From the NCBI GenBank assembly GCA_903789375.1, contig CAIFEB010000003.1, positions 1 through 60,110 on the forward strand: 60,110 bases of DNA, written 5' to 3'. Position numbers and translations under genes: made by a program. Positions 45,962-54,294 of the stretch are shown piece after piece (position 1 is the first letter of the stretch; every line of letters starts with the position of its first letter). The notes beneath the pieces were generated by a model. The model worked only from the letters and a program-made list of their open reading frames with translations, was not told the DNA's origin and made no database searches. This DNA is from an uncultured Eggerthellaceae bacterium (GTDB lineage: Bacteria > Actinomycetota > Coriobacteriia > Coriobacteriales > Eggerthellaceae).

Positions 45962-46342
45962 TTAGAACTGGGGCTCGTACAGCGTCTTGTCGCTCGTCAC
46001 GTTGTACAGAACCTGCTTCTTGTGGTCGCTCATGAGCTTGACCAGCTCGTCGAGCGGACCCACCTTGATCACGAAAGACTGGCAATGCTGCTCGCAGCGG
46101 GCCTTCTTGCCCTCGGCCCTGCGATCGGCGCACAGGTTGCAGACCTCGGTCGGGATGGGGATGTAGTTGAGCTCCCAGCTGCCGTCCGGGTTCTGAATCG
46201 GACCGTGCTTGTGGATCTTGATACCCTGGCGCTCGCTCGGCAGATCGAACCTTTGCTTGCAGCTGATCTCGCACGAATGGCACCCGGTGCAGTAGCTGTA
46301 GTCGATCAGCATTCCCTCTGCCATGTTCGGTTTCTCGGCCAT
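45962..46342 (-). CDS. Two-cluster ferredoxin subunit of a molybdoenzyme
   Basis: The 126-aa protein has two Cys groups, CTGCHSCEISCKQ and CNLCADRRAEGKKARCEQHC, enough for two [4Fe-4S] clusters. No signal peptide is present. It resembles the small electron-transfer subunits that accompany transhydroxylase and catechol-dehydroxylase-type molybdoenzymes, though it is much shorter than the beta subunit of pyrogallol transhydroxylase. It follows the catalytic gene by 18 bases. It is likely the only electron carrier of the complex, because the catalytic subunit seems to lack a cluster. Confidence 0.85.
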   Translation of the reverse strand: MAEKPNMAEGMLIDYSYCTGCHSCEISCKQRFDLPSERQGIKIHKHGPIQNPDGSWELNYIPIPTEVCNLCADRRAEGKKARCEQHCQSFVIKVGPLDELVKLMSDHKKQVLYNVTSDKTLYEPQF

Positions 46343-46360
46343 CTTCAGTCACTCCCTTCC

Positions 46361-48676
46361 CTATTTCTCGGCCTTCTGGAAGTCCAGATAGTTGTTCTCC
46401 TTCGGCCAGCCCGCCTCGAAGTCGGGGCCGCCTTCGGCTGCGTAGACGTTGGCGATCATGCACTTGAATGGGGTACCGAAGCCGAGCTTGCCGAACTTGT
46501 CATGCGGCATCAGGTTGTTGATGTTGGCATCGAACACGCCGAACGGACCATGGCCCGTGTCGTCGGGGCCCTTCTCCGGGTACCACCAGCCGTGCTTCGC
46601 CATGATGACGCCGGGCTTCACGATGGGCGTAACGTCGAGCATCTCGCGGCACTTGCCGAGCATATTCTCGACCCAGACCCACTGCTTGTCGTGCAGGCCG
46701 AGCCGCTCCGCATCCTCGGGGTTCATCTGCACCTTCGGCCACGGATCCATGTCGCGCAGGTCGCTGATGTGACGCTGCTCGGAGTGGAAGTACGACCAGC
46801 TGCGGGCGCCGGTGGTCATGACGAACGGGTACTTCTCGAACAGGTCGGGCGTTGAAACCGGGCTGTACGGCGGCTCCTCGTAGTACGGCATCGGGTCGTC
46901 GCCCCAGTCCTTGAAGCGCTGGCAGTACGCCTCGACCATGCCGGACGGGGTGCCGAAGCCCGGCTCGCCGTTCCAGGTCTGCAGGCCGTACGCGTACTTT
47001 TCGTACTCGTAGGCGGGCGTGACGAATCCGGTCTCGGAATCGCGCAGGTCCTCCCACGTGCCCTCGACGCCGTAGCCGTTGAGCTCCCAGGTGAGGAACT
47101 CGTGCAGGCTCTTCCACGGGAACTTGGAGGGATTGAGCCGCCAGCCCAGGTCGAGCATGATCTCGTCGTCGGACTTGCACTCGCCGGTCTGCACGCCCTT
47201 GACCAGCGCGGCCACGAACAGCGTGAGCGCACCGTAGTGGGTGGCCACCAGGCCGTCCTTCTCGCCCGAGGAGGCAACCGGCAAGAACAGGTCGCCGTAG
47301 CTCGCGCACGAAGGCGTCATGACCAGGTCGGCGAACACGTTCAGGTCGGGCCGCTGCATCACCTTGGACACCCATTCAGGCTGCGCAGCCGGGCACGCGA
47401 TCGGGTTGGACGACATGGTGAACGTCATCTTGATCGGGTACGGCTTGTCGGTGGCGATGGCGTCCATGGCCATGTCGGGCTGCGTCGTCGAGCACGCGGT
47501 GGAAACCGCCGGGTACTCGGCCGCGCCGATGCGCTTGGCCTTGATGGAGTCGTCCAGCTCGTCCCAGCCCCACCAGGAGGTCGGCGCCTCGCGGTCGGAA
47601 CCGCCGAGGAGCACGCCGCCCGGAACGTCCAGGTTGCCGACGATGGCGCAGAACAGAAGCACCACATGCGCCGTCTGGATGCCGTTGCACTTCTGGTCGA
47701 TGGCAAGGCCCCAGGTCATGCTGCCGGGCTTCTCGATCGCCCAGTAGCGCGCGGTCGCCTTGATGAGCTCTTCGTCAACGCCGGTGATCTTCGCGGCGAG
47801 CGAAGGCGGATACTCGCGGCAGCGCTCGGCGAACTCGTTGAAGCCGTAGACCCAGTTCTCACAGAACTCGTGGTCGTACAGGTCCTCGTCGATGATGACG
47901 TTGCACATCGACAGGAACAGGGCGGCGTCGGTGCCGGGGCGCAGCTGCAGGAAGAACTTGGCGCGCGAGGCGAGCCACGTCACGCGCGGATCGACCACGA
48001 TGAGCTCGGTGCCGCGCTTGAGCATGTCGACGATCGCGTGTCCGAACAGGCCGTCAGGGTTGGAGACGAGCGGGTTCTTGCCCACGATCAGCGCGACCTT
48101 CGACAGCGTGTAGTTCGGGTCGTCGTAGCGCTTCTCAGGAAACGCGGTCGCGTAGTCGAGCTCGGGATAGCCGGCGCCCAGAACGTACACGCAGATCGAC
48201 GAACGGGGGCCGTAGCACGACCAGCCGTTGTGCGGGTAGTTGAAGTTCGGCGACTCGAACGCCGAGAAGGTGATCTTCGGAACGGTGTGCCACAGGTCGC
48301 GGCCGGTGCCGATGAAGGTCATGATCGATTCGGGACCGTAGTCCTTCTGCACCTGGCGCGTCTTCTTGCAGATGATGTCGTACGCCTCGTCCCAGGTGAT
48401 GCGCTCCCACTTGGAGCCGTCGCCGCGGTACTTCGGATCGCGCTTCATCGGGTAGATGATGCGCTCGGGGCTGTTGTTGTATTCAGGCAGCTCCAAGAAC
48501 TTCGCCGAGACGCGCCCCTGCGTCAGCGGGTTCTTCGGATCGCCCTCAACGTGGTGGAGCTTGCCGTCCTTGATGTACAGCAGGAGGCTCCATCCTACGG
48601 GGTGTTCTCCCGGAGGAGACCACGTGCACGTGCGAACTACTTCGTACTCTCCCTCTTGCCAATGCCAGTTGCTCAT
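46361..48676 (-). CDS. Molybdopterin oxidoreductase, transhydroxylase/acetylene-hydratase-like, lacking Fe-S cysteines
   Basis: The 771-aa protein belongs to the DMSO reductase superfamily: SKWERITWDEAYDIICKKTR, HNGWSCYGPRSSICVYVLGA (active-site region), LIVVDPRVTWLASRAKFFLQ, and a C-terminal cofactor domain with VMTTGARSWSYFHSEQRHIS. No Tat signal is present, so it is cytoplasmic. In related enzymes the N-terminus has CTWSPPG..HPVGC and RLCxRC cluster ligands; here these read CTWSPPGEHPVGW and RVSAKF, so the cluster is probably absent, as in pyrogallol-phloroglucinol transhydroxylase. Substrate cannot be read from sequence; a polyhydroxylated aromatic is the best guess. GAGAGGAG precedes the ATG at 48676. 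Regulator candidates are the LysR gene at 49383 and the LuxR gene at 40325. Confidence 0.85.
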   Translation of the reverse strand: MSNWHWQEGEYEVVRTCTWSPPGEHPVGWSLLLYIKDGKLHHVEGDPKNPLTQGRVSAKFLELPEYNNSPERIIYPMKRDPKYRGDGSKWERITWDEAYDIICKKTRQVQKDYGPESIMTFIGTGRDLWHTVPKITFSAFESPNFNYPHNGWSCYGPRSSICVYVLGAGYPELDYATAFPEKRYDDPNYTLSKVALIVGKNPLVSNPDGLFGHAIVDMLKRGTELIVVDPRVTWLASRAKFFLQLRPGTDAALFLSMCNVIIDEDLYDHEFCENWVYGFNEFAERCREYPPSLAAKITGVDEELIKATARYWAIEKPGSMTWGLAIDQKCNGIQTAHVVLLFCAIVGNLDVPGGVLLGGSDREAPTSWWGWDELDDSIKAKRIGAAEYPAVSTACSTTQPDMAMDAIATDKPYPIKMTFTMSSNPIACPAAQPEWVSKVMQRPDLNVFADLVMTPSCASYGDLFLPVASSGEKDGLVATHYGALTLFVAALVKGVQTGECKSDDEIMLDLGWRLNPSKFPWKSLHEFLTWELNGYGVEGTWEDLRDSETGFVTPAYEYEKYAYGLQTWNGEPGFGTPSGMVEAYCQRFKDWGDDPMPYYEEPPYSPVSTPDLFEKYPFVMTTGARSWSYFHSEQRHISDLRDMDPWPKVQMNPEDAERLGLHDKQWVWVENMLGKCREMLDVTPIVKPGVIMAKHGWWYPEKGPDDTGHGPFGVFDANINNLMPHDKFGKLGFGTPFKCMIANVYAAEGGPDFEAGWPKENNYLDFQKAEK

Positions 48677-48895
48677 AAGAGCTCCTCTCATATATAGGCT
48701 TCCCCCTCGCCTGAGCGGAACACGTACGGGATGCCATCGCGATCGCTTTCGCATGCTGCGCGGTCTCCGGATAACCGCGGACCCCGTATCGAACCCCTCC
48801 GCTCGAGCTGTCTCGACCCTGCCAGCGCACGCCCGTCCGGCCAACCGACGGCACGAGGGAAATTCGCCCCCACACGCCGTGCTTTTTGCAGAAGA

Positions 48896-48926
48896 AAGCG
48901 TCTCATGCTGTCAGCATGAGACGCTT
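48896..48926. promoter_or_regulatory. 31-bp near-perfect palindrome upstream of the molybdoenzyme gene
   Basis: AAGCGTCTCATGCTG (48896-48910), a central T, then the exact complement (48912-48926). On the minus strand a possible -10 element TAATAT lies just upstream at about 48945-48940, so the palindrome would fall at the start of a 220-base leader of the molybdoenzyme mRNA. It could be an operator for the divergent LysR or the LuxR protein, or an RNA hairpin. Confidence 0.6.
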
Positions 48927-49119
48927 GACCTGGCTTTTTATATTATTCTTACCTCAGTTTGTTCGACATGGTAGCATGTTCGACGTGCTGTACGACATGA
49001 GACGAAGGCCCCTTCCGGAGCGCGCTCGCACGCGACTCGCTGCGCCCACAGCTGCCGCATGTTCCCACTGCCTGGACGCTCTCCGCAGAGCGTCGCGGCT
49101 GGTTGGTCTGCGCCGTCCC

Positions 49120-49233
49120 GTGCGCTGCCGCTGACCCTCGGGCCGCACCGCCATCGCGGGCGAGGTCGCCACGTCCTGCGCTGCCGCAGGCCCATCGGAC
49201 CGCACCGCCGCCTCGGGCGAGGCCGCCACGTCT
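49120..49233. repeat. Two tandem copies of a 57-bp unit
   Basis: Units 49120-49176 and 49177-49233 share GCGCTGCCGC, CGCACCGCC, CGGGCGAGG and GCCACGTC in order, with about 80 percent identity by eye. The period is 19 codons. A 111-codon open frame on the minus strand crosses it, but I see no support that it is translated. The remaining 48677-49382 stretch holds only the palindrome and promoters. Confidence 0.6.
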
Positions 49234-49382
49234 TTCGTGCTACCTTGAAACCCTTCCGATCGAACCACGCACTGGCATAGTGGCGGCATCCTTCGCCATC
49301 ACCGCAGGACATAGCCTCAGACGTTGTACAATGCGTTTGTCGACGTTCAGCATGTGCAGTGTGCATGATTGGAAGGCGCGTT

Positions 49383-50249
49383 ATGGAATTTGAGCAACTC
49401 CGCCAGCTTGTGGCGGTCAAAGAACAGGGAACGATCTCTGCCGCAGCCGAAGCGCTCCATATCTCGCAGCCCGCGCTGTCCCGCTCCATCAAGCGCCTTG
49501 AACGCGATCTGGGTCAGGAGCTGCTCGACCGGAGCAAGAACAGCGTCTCGTTCAACGAGGCGGGCCGCCTCGCAGTGCGCCACGCCGAGCGCATCCTCGC
49601 CGACGTGCGCCTCATGCGCAACGATTTCGACGAGCTGACCCGCAAGGAGCGCTCGCTCAAAGTGGTGTCCGTGGCGCCCGCGCCCGTGTGGCATCTGACC
49701 GCACTCATCGTCGAGCGGTTCCCCGGCTCCATCCTGGAGTCTTCGATCGCAAGCGAGCGCGAGGTCGAATCGCAGCTGGCCAACCGTACGACCGACTTCG
49801 CGATCACGCGACGGCCCATCGGGCTTCCCACCATCAAGTCGACACCGCTCATGACCGAGGACCTGTACGCCTACGTCCCCGAAACCAGCCCCCTCGCCGC
49901 CAAAAAGAGCGTGTCGTTTGCCGACCTCGACGGCCAGCCGTTCCTCATCTACGAGAACATCGGCTTCTGGATGGACGTCGTGCGCGAGCGCATGCCCAGC
50001 TCGCGCCTCGTGCCGCAAAGCGACCGTCAGGTGTTCATGCAGCTCGCCAATAGCAGCGACATGAGCTGCTTCACCACCAACGCGCCCGAGAACAGCGACG
50101 ACATCCCCGGACGCGTCGCGGTGCCCATCTCCGACGCCGACGCGCATGCGACGTTCTTCCTGGTAGCCCTGGCGGACGCGCCGCAGATCGTGCAGGACGC
50201 GCTCGCATGGGCCGACCATCTGCGCGAGGAAGAGGCCGCACGCGCGTAA
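49383..50249 (+). CDS. LysR-family transcriptional regulator
   Basis: The 288-aa protein has a LysR N-terminus (MEFEQLRQLVAVKEQGTISA, AAEALHISQPALSRSIKRLE) and an effector domain (LKVVSVAPAPVWHLTALIVE ... TDFAITRRPIGLPTI). GGAAGGCG precedes the ATG at 49383. It is divergent from the molybdoenzyme operon, with the 31-bp palindrome and a tandem repeat between them, and upstream of the nucleoside salvage genes. Control of the molybdoenzyme is the likelier role given the divergent arrangement. Confidence 0.92.
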   Translation: MEFEQLRQLVAVKEQGTISAAAEALHISQPALSRSIKRLERDLGQELLDRSKNSVSFNEAGRLAVRHAERILADVRLMRNDFDELTRKERSLKVVSVAPAPVWHLTALIVERFPGSILESSIASEREVESQLANRTTDFAITRRPIGLPTIKSTPLMTEDLYAYVPETSPLAAKKSVSFADLDGQPFLIYENIGFWMDVVRERMPSSRLVPQSDRQVFMQLANSSDMSCFTTNAPENSDDIPGRVAVPISDADAHATFFLVALADAPQIVQDALAWADHLREEEAARA

Positions 50250-50272
50250 CGCCTGCGCACGCGGTGCAGGGA

Positions 50273-50470
50273 CTACTTTCCCATCGCCTCTTTGACGGAC
50301 GCAAGCCACGACCCGATGAGCTCGACGTTGCAGTGATCCCAGATGAGCGGCTTGCCGCCGTCGAGTGCTGTGTGCAATGCCGGTTTAGCACGCGTGCCAT
50401 ACACGTGAGGCATGGCATATGACCGCACGCCCTGCTTTACGTCCCTTTGGCCCCGAGCCGCTTCATCCAT
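50273..50470 (-). pseudogene. Unidentified C-terminal fragment
   Basis: A 65-residue minus-strand frame ends in protein-like sequence (KPALHTALDGGKPLIWDHCN, VELIGSWLASVKEAMGK). The upstream part is not convincing and no ribosome-binding site is seen, so this may be the tail of a lost gene. The rest of 50250-50647 is empty apart from the leader of the nucleosidase gene. Confidence 0.3.
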
Positions 50471-50647
50471 GGAGCAACGGCCAGCTCACGCGTTTCCCCT
50501 GCCCGGATGGGCTACACTCTTGAAGGTTGCGCGCATCCCACGGCGCAGCCGCGCCGAATCCGATGCCTGCGCGGCACGCGGCCCGCATCCGCTGCTCCGC
50601 ATGCGTTGCGATGCAGGCGCCCGTTCCATCTGCGTGAAAGGAAACCC

Positions 50648-51589
50648 ATGGCAAGGAAGATCATCCTTGACAGCGACCCGGGGCACGATGACGCCGTCGC
50701 CATCCTGCTCGCCGTCGGGAACCCCTCGATTGACCTGCTCGGCGTGACCACCGTCGGCGGCAACCAGAGCCTTGACAAGGTGACGTACAACGCGCGCGCC
50801 GTCCTCGAGAAGGCCCACGCCACCGACATCACCGTCTACGCCGGCTGCGACCGCCCGCTCGTGCGCCCGCAGGAGGTCGCGGCCTCCATCCACGGCGAGA
50901 CCGGCCTCGACGGCGTCGAGCTGCCCGAGCCGACGCGCCCGCTCGGCGACATGCACGCCGCCGAGTTCATCATCAAGACCATCATGGAGAACGAGCCCAA
51001 GACCGTGACGCTCGTGCCCACCGGCCCGCTCACCAACATCGCGCTGGCTTGCCGGCTCGAGCCGCGCATCGTCGACCGCGTGCAGGAGGTCGTCCTCATG
51101 GGCGGCGGCTACCACGTGGGCAACTGGAGCGCCGTGTCGGAGTTCAACATCAAGGTCGACCCCGAAGCCGCCCACATCGTGTTCAACGAGCCGTGGCCGG
51201 TGACCATGGTCGGCCTCGACCTGACGCACCAGGCGCTGTGCACGCCCGCCGTCCAGCGCCGCATCGAGGGCGTGGGGACCGACCTCGCATGGTTCGTGAG
51301 CGGCCTCATGGACTTCTTCCGCAAGACCTACCAGGACAACCAGGACTTCGTCGATCCGCCCGTACACGACCCGTGCACCGTGGCCTACCTCATCGACCCC
51401 GCGGTCGTGACGACGCGCCGCTGCCCGGTCGACATCGAGCTCAACGGAACGCTCACCGTCGGCATGACCGTCGCCGACCTGCGCGGGCCCGAGCCCGCGC
51501 CCGAGGACTGCCACACCCAGGTTGCCGTCAAGCTCGACTTCGACCGTTTCTGGGACCTCGTCACCGACGCTATCGAAAGGATCGGCTAG
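50648..51589 (+). CDS. Inosine-uridine preferring nucleoside hydrolase
   Basis: The 313-aa protein has the family calcium-binding N-terminus KIILDSDPGHDDAVAILLAV, GVTTVGGNQSLDKVTYNARA, VTLVPTGPLTNIALACRLEP and VHDPCTVAYLIDP with the active-site His. It hydrolyses ribonucleosides to free base and ribose. The start follows AAAGGAAACCC. It is first in an operon with an MFS transporter (6 bases after its stop) and ribokinase, giving uptake, cleavage and ribose phosphorylation. Confidence 0.92.
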   Translation: MARKIILDSDPGHDDAVAILLAVGNPSIDLLGVTTVGGNQSLDKVTYNARAVLEKAHATDITVYAGCDRPLVRPQEVAASIHGETGLDGVELPEPTRPLGDMHAAEFIIKTIMENEPKTVTLVPTGPLTNIALACRLEPRIVDRVQEVVLMGGGYHVGNWSAVSEFNIKVDPEAAHIVFNEPWPVTMVGLDLTHQALCTPAVQRRIEGVGTDLAWFVSGLMDFFRKTYQDNQDFVDPPVHDPCTVAYLIDPAVVTTRRCPVDIELNGTLTVGMTVADLRGPEPAPEDCHTQVAVKLDFDRFWDLVTDAIERIG

Positions 51590-51595
51590 CTTTTC

Positions 51596-53008
51596 ATGTC
51601 AACCGCAGTAACCAAAGACAAGGGCGCCCAGAACATCGTGGCGCTCATGACGGCACTGCTCGTCGCTATCTTCGCCTTCCAGCTGAACGCCTCCATGCTG
51701 TCGCCGGCGCTCGTCACCATGCAGAACGAGCTCAACACCACCGCCGACGCCATCGGCCTCACGCAGACCGTGTTCTTCACGGCCGCCGCGCTGTTCTCGC
51801 TGTTCCTGCCTCGCCTGGCCGACCTCAAGGGCCGCCGCAAGGTGCTCTCGTGGATGCTCGCGCTCACGGGCGCAGGCTGCGTCATCTCGGCCTGCGCGCC
51901 CAACGTCACCGTCCTCATGATCGGCCGCGTGCTGCAGGGCGTCGCCGGGCCGGTCGTGCCGATGTGCCTGATCATCCTGCACCAGCAGGTGACCGAAGAG
52001 AAGCGCTACACGCGCCTCATGTCCATTCTGACCTCGGTCAACGGCGGCATCGCCGGCGTTGACGCGATTCTGGGCGGCTGGCTTGCCGGCACGTTCGGGT
52101 TCCGCTCGGTGTTCATCACCATGGCCGTCATCGCGTTTCTCGCCGTCATCCTGGTGCGCGCCTTCGCCACCGAGAGCACCGCGTCCGACACGCCGCGCAT
52201 GGACTGGGCCGGCGTCGTGACGCTCGGCATTGCGTTCCTTTCGGCGTACCTGGCCATCAGCGAGATCGAGAAGCTCGCGAAGGCCAACTGGCTGCTCGTC
52301 GCCATCCTCGTCGTCGTGGCGGCCGTGTTCTTCGTGCTGTTCTGGAACCACGAGAAGAAGGACCCCGCGCCGATGGTCACCACGCACTACCTGAGCCAGC
52401 GCCGCACCTGGGGCCTGCTCCTGACGACGCTGCTCACCATGACCGGCGTGTTCGCCATCATGAACGGCGTCGTGCCGGCCATCGCGCAGGACAAGACGCT
52501 GTGGGCGGGGCTCGGCGCCGACGTGGTGTCGTTCGCGACGCTCACGCCGTACGCGCTGCTCGGCCTCGTGTTCGGGCCGGTCGCCGGCATCATGGCGAGC
52601 AAGTTCGGCTACCACAAGATTCTGCGCCTGGGCCTGGTCGTCTCCATCGTGGGCACGCTGTTCGGCCTGGTCGTGGCCAACAACCCGAGCATCGTCACCC
52701 TCGTCGTCATCTCGGTCGTGCTCGGCATCTCCTACGCCGGCACCGCCAACATCATGCTCAACGGACTGGGCATCGTGCTGTCGCCTGAGGACAACCCGGG
52801 CTACCTGCCCGGCATGAACGCCGGCGCCTTCAACCTGGGCGCGGGCCTGTCCTACGCCGTGCTGTACGCGGTCATGGGTTCGGTCGCGACGTCGGGCGGC
52901 GCTGCCGCCGGCTACGCTGCGGCCATGATCGCCGCCACCGTGCTCCTGGTCGCGGCGCTCGCCAGCTCCTTCCTGATTCCACGCGAAAGCGAAGCCGACA
53001 ACAGCTAG
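51596..53008 (+). CDS. MFS transporter, probable nucleoside or ribose importer
   Basis: The 470-aa protein has 14 predicted TM segments, with motif A-like LFLPRLADLKGRRKVLSWML after TM2 and IGRVLQGVAGPVVPMCLIIL in TM4. Sequence alone suggests the DHA-type exporters, but its place between nucleoside hydrolase and ribokinase argues for nucleoside or ribose transport. The ribosome-binding site is weak and partly inside the upstream gene, so translation is probably coupled to it. Confidence 0.85.
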   Translation: MSTAVTKDKGAQNIVALMTALLVAIFAFQLNASMLSPALVTMQNELNTTADAIGLTQTVFFTAAALFSLFLPRLADLKGRRKVLSWMLALTGAGCVISACAPNVTVLMIGRVLQGVAGPVVPMCLIILHQQVTEEKRYTRLMSILTSVNGGIAGVDAILGGWLAGTFGFRSVFITMAVIAFLAVILVRAFATESTASDTPRMDWAGVVTLGIAFLSAYLAISEIEKLAKANWLLVAILVVVAAVFFVLFWNHEKKDPAPMVTTHYLSQRRTWGLLLTTLLTMTGVFAIMNGVVPAIAQDKTLWAGLGADVVSFATLTPYALLGLVFGPVAGIMASKFGYHKILRLGLVVSIVGTLFGLVVANNPSIVTLVVISVVLGISYAGTANIMLNGLGIVLSPEDNPGYLPGMNAGAFNLGAGLSYAVLYAVMGSVATSGGAAAGYAAAMIAATVLLVAALASSFLIPRESEADNS

Positions 53009-53060
53009 CGTCGCAGCGCTTTCGCACACCCGATCCCCATCCGTCCAAAGGAACGTCATC

Positions 53061-54002
53061 ATGCCACAGCACCAGGTCATCGTCTTCGGAAGCCTCAACA
53101 TGGACCTGTCGATCGAATGCGACCGGGCGCCGCTTATCGGCGAAACGCTTCTGGGGCGCAACTTCATCACCAACCCCGGCGGCAAGGGCGCAAACCAAGC
53201 CGTTGCCGCCGCCAAGCTGGGCGGATGCGTCCACATGCTGGGCGCGGTGGGATCGGACCCCTTCGGCGACCAGATGGTCGCCTCGCTCGCCGAGGCCGGC
53301 GTGCGCTGCAAGCGCATCGCGGTTGCAGACGACGCGCCCACCGGCGTCGCCGTCATCGAACGTATCGGCGGGGACAACTGCATCATCGTCGACTCCGGCG
53401 CGAACCTTCGCCCCGACACGGCGTACGTCGAAAGCCGCCTGTGCGACATCGCGCGCCCCGGCGACGTGTTCCTCGCACAGCTCGAATGCGACTTCGACAC
53501 GACGGTCGCCGCGCTTGCGTGCGCGCACGAAAAGGGACTGTGCACCGTGCTCAACCCCGCTCCCGCCCGCGAGCTGCCGCTTTCGCTGTACCCGTGCCTG
53601 GACGTGATCGCCGTCAACGAGACGGAATGCGAGATGCTCACCGGCGTGTACCCCGACGCGAAGCCGTCCATCGAACGGGCGCTCGACGTCTTCCGCGAGC
53701 GCGGCGCCCGGTGCGCCGTCATCACGCTGGGAGAGCGTGGGTCGGTGCTCGGCACAGCCGACTCCGATACGGTGCTTGCAGCCGAGCCGCTTCAGGTGGA
53801 GGCGCTCGACACCACGTGCGCGGGCGACACCTACCTGGGCGCATTCGTGACGGCGCGGGCGGACGGAGCAACGAACGAGGAGGCGATGGACCTGGCCACG
53901 CGCGCGTCGGCCCTGGCCATCACCCGCGTGGGCGCCCAGCAGTCCATCCCCACGCGCGCCGAGGCGGACGCCCTCGACCCCGTCGTCGTGCGCCCGCTGT
54001 AG
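53061..54002 (+). CDS. rbsK: Ribokinase
   Basis: The 313-aa PfkB-family protein has VFGSLNMDLSIECDRAPLIG, the substrate-binding NPGGKGANQAVAAAKLG, and the ATP-site motif LDTTCAGDTYLGAFVTARA (Cys in the position normally Gly; the catalytic Asp is kept). It phosphorylates ribose at C5. It is third in the nucleosidase operon, and a perfect 19-bp hairpin follows its stop. Confidence 0.9.
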   Translation: MPQHQVIVFGSLNMDLSIECDRAPLIGETLLGRNFITNPGGKGANQAVAAAKLGGCVHMLGAVGSDPFGDQMVASLAEAGVRCKRIAVADDAPTGVAVIERIGGDNCIIVDSGANLRPDTAYVESRLCDIARPGDVFLAQLECDFDTTVAALACAHEKGLCTVLNPAPARELPLSLYPCLDVIAVNETECEMLTGVYPDAKPSIERALDVFRERGARCAVITLGERGSVLGTADSDTVLAAEPLQVEALDTTCAGDTYLGAFVTARADGATNEEAMDLATRASALAITRVGAQQSIPTRAEADALDPVVVRPL

Positions 54003-54036
54003 GGCGCGACGCTTCCGAGGCGCTCACTGCGCATGG

Positions 54037-54094
54037 CGCGAAGGCAGCGTCCGCTCCGCGATCCCGCGATAGCGAAGCGGACGCTGCCTTCGCG
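54037..54094. terminator. Perfect 19-bp hairpin after ribokinase
   Basis: CGCGAAGGCAGCGTCCGCT (54037-54055) is the exact inverse complement of 54076-54094, loop 20 bases. No T-run follows. It may be a terminator or mRNA-stabilising element, or part of an intergenic repeat family. Confidence 0.6.
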
Positions 54095-54294
54095 TCGCTT
54101 CGTGGCTCGCGGGGCTCATTCGTTTCGCAGCGCACGCGCCCTGCACTCGCGCATCGAACTCCACGGCTCCCGCGGGACGCGGCACCGCAGCTCATTCCCA
54201 TGGTTTCTCCCACGTGCCCTGCGCACCGCCATGTGCGTACTTCCCATCGCGCGGCAAGACTGCGATGATGGCTGCGACACAAAGGAGAACGACC

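Noticed and set aside
48896-48926. Palindrome as an ordinary terminator
   Set aside because: No gene on either strand ends just before it, and it lies between divergent promoters, so a regulatory role is more likely.
49120-49233. Tandem repeat as a CRISPR array
   Set aside because: Only two imperfect 57-bp units abut directly with no spacers, and no cas genes are present.
51599-53755. Long antisense frame over the MFS and ribokinase genes
   Set aside because: Same GC-bias effect; the plus-strand genes have clear family motifs and operon spacing.
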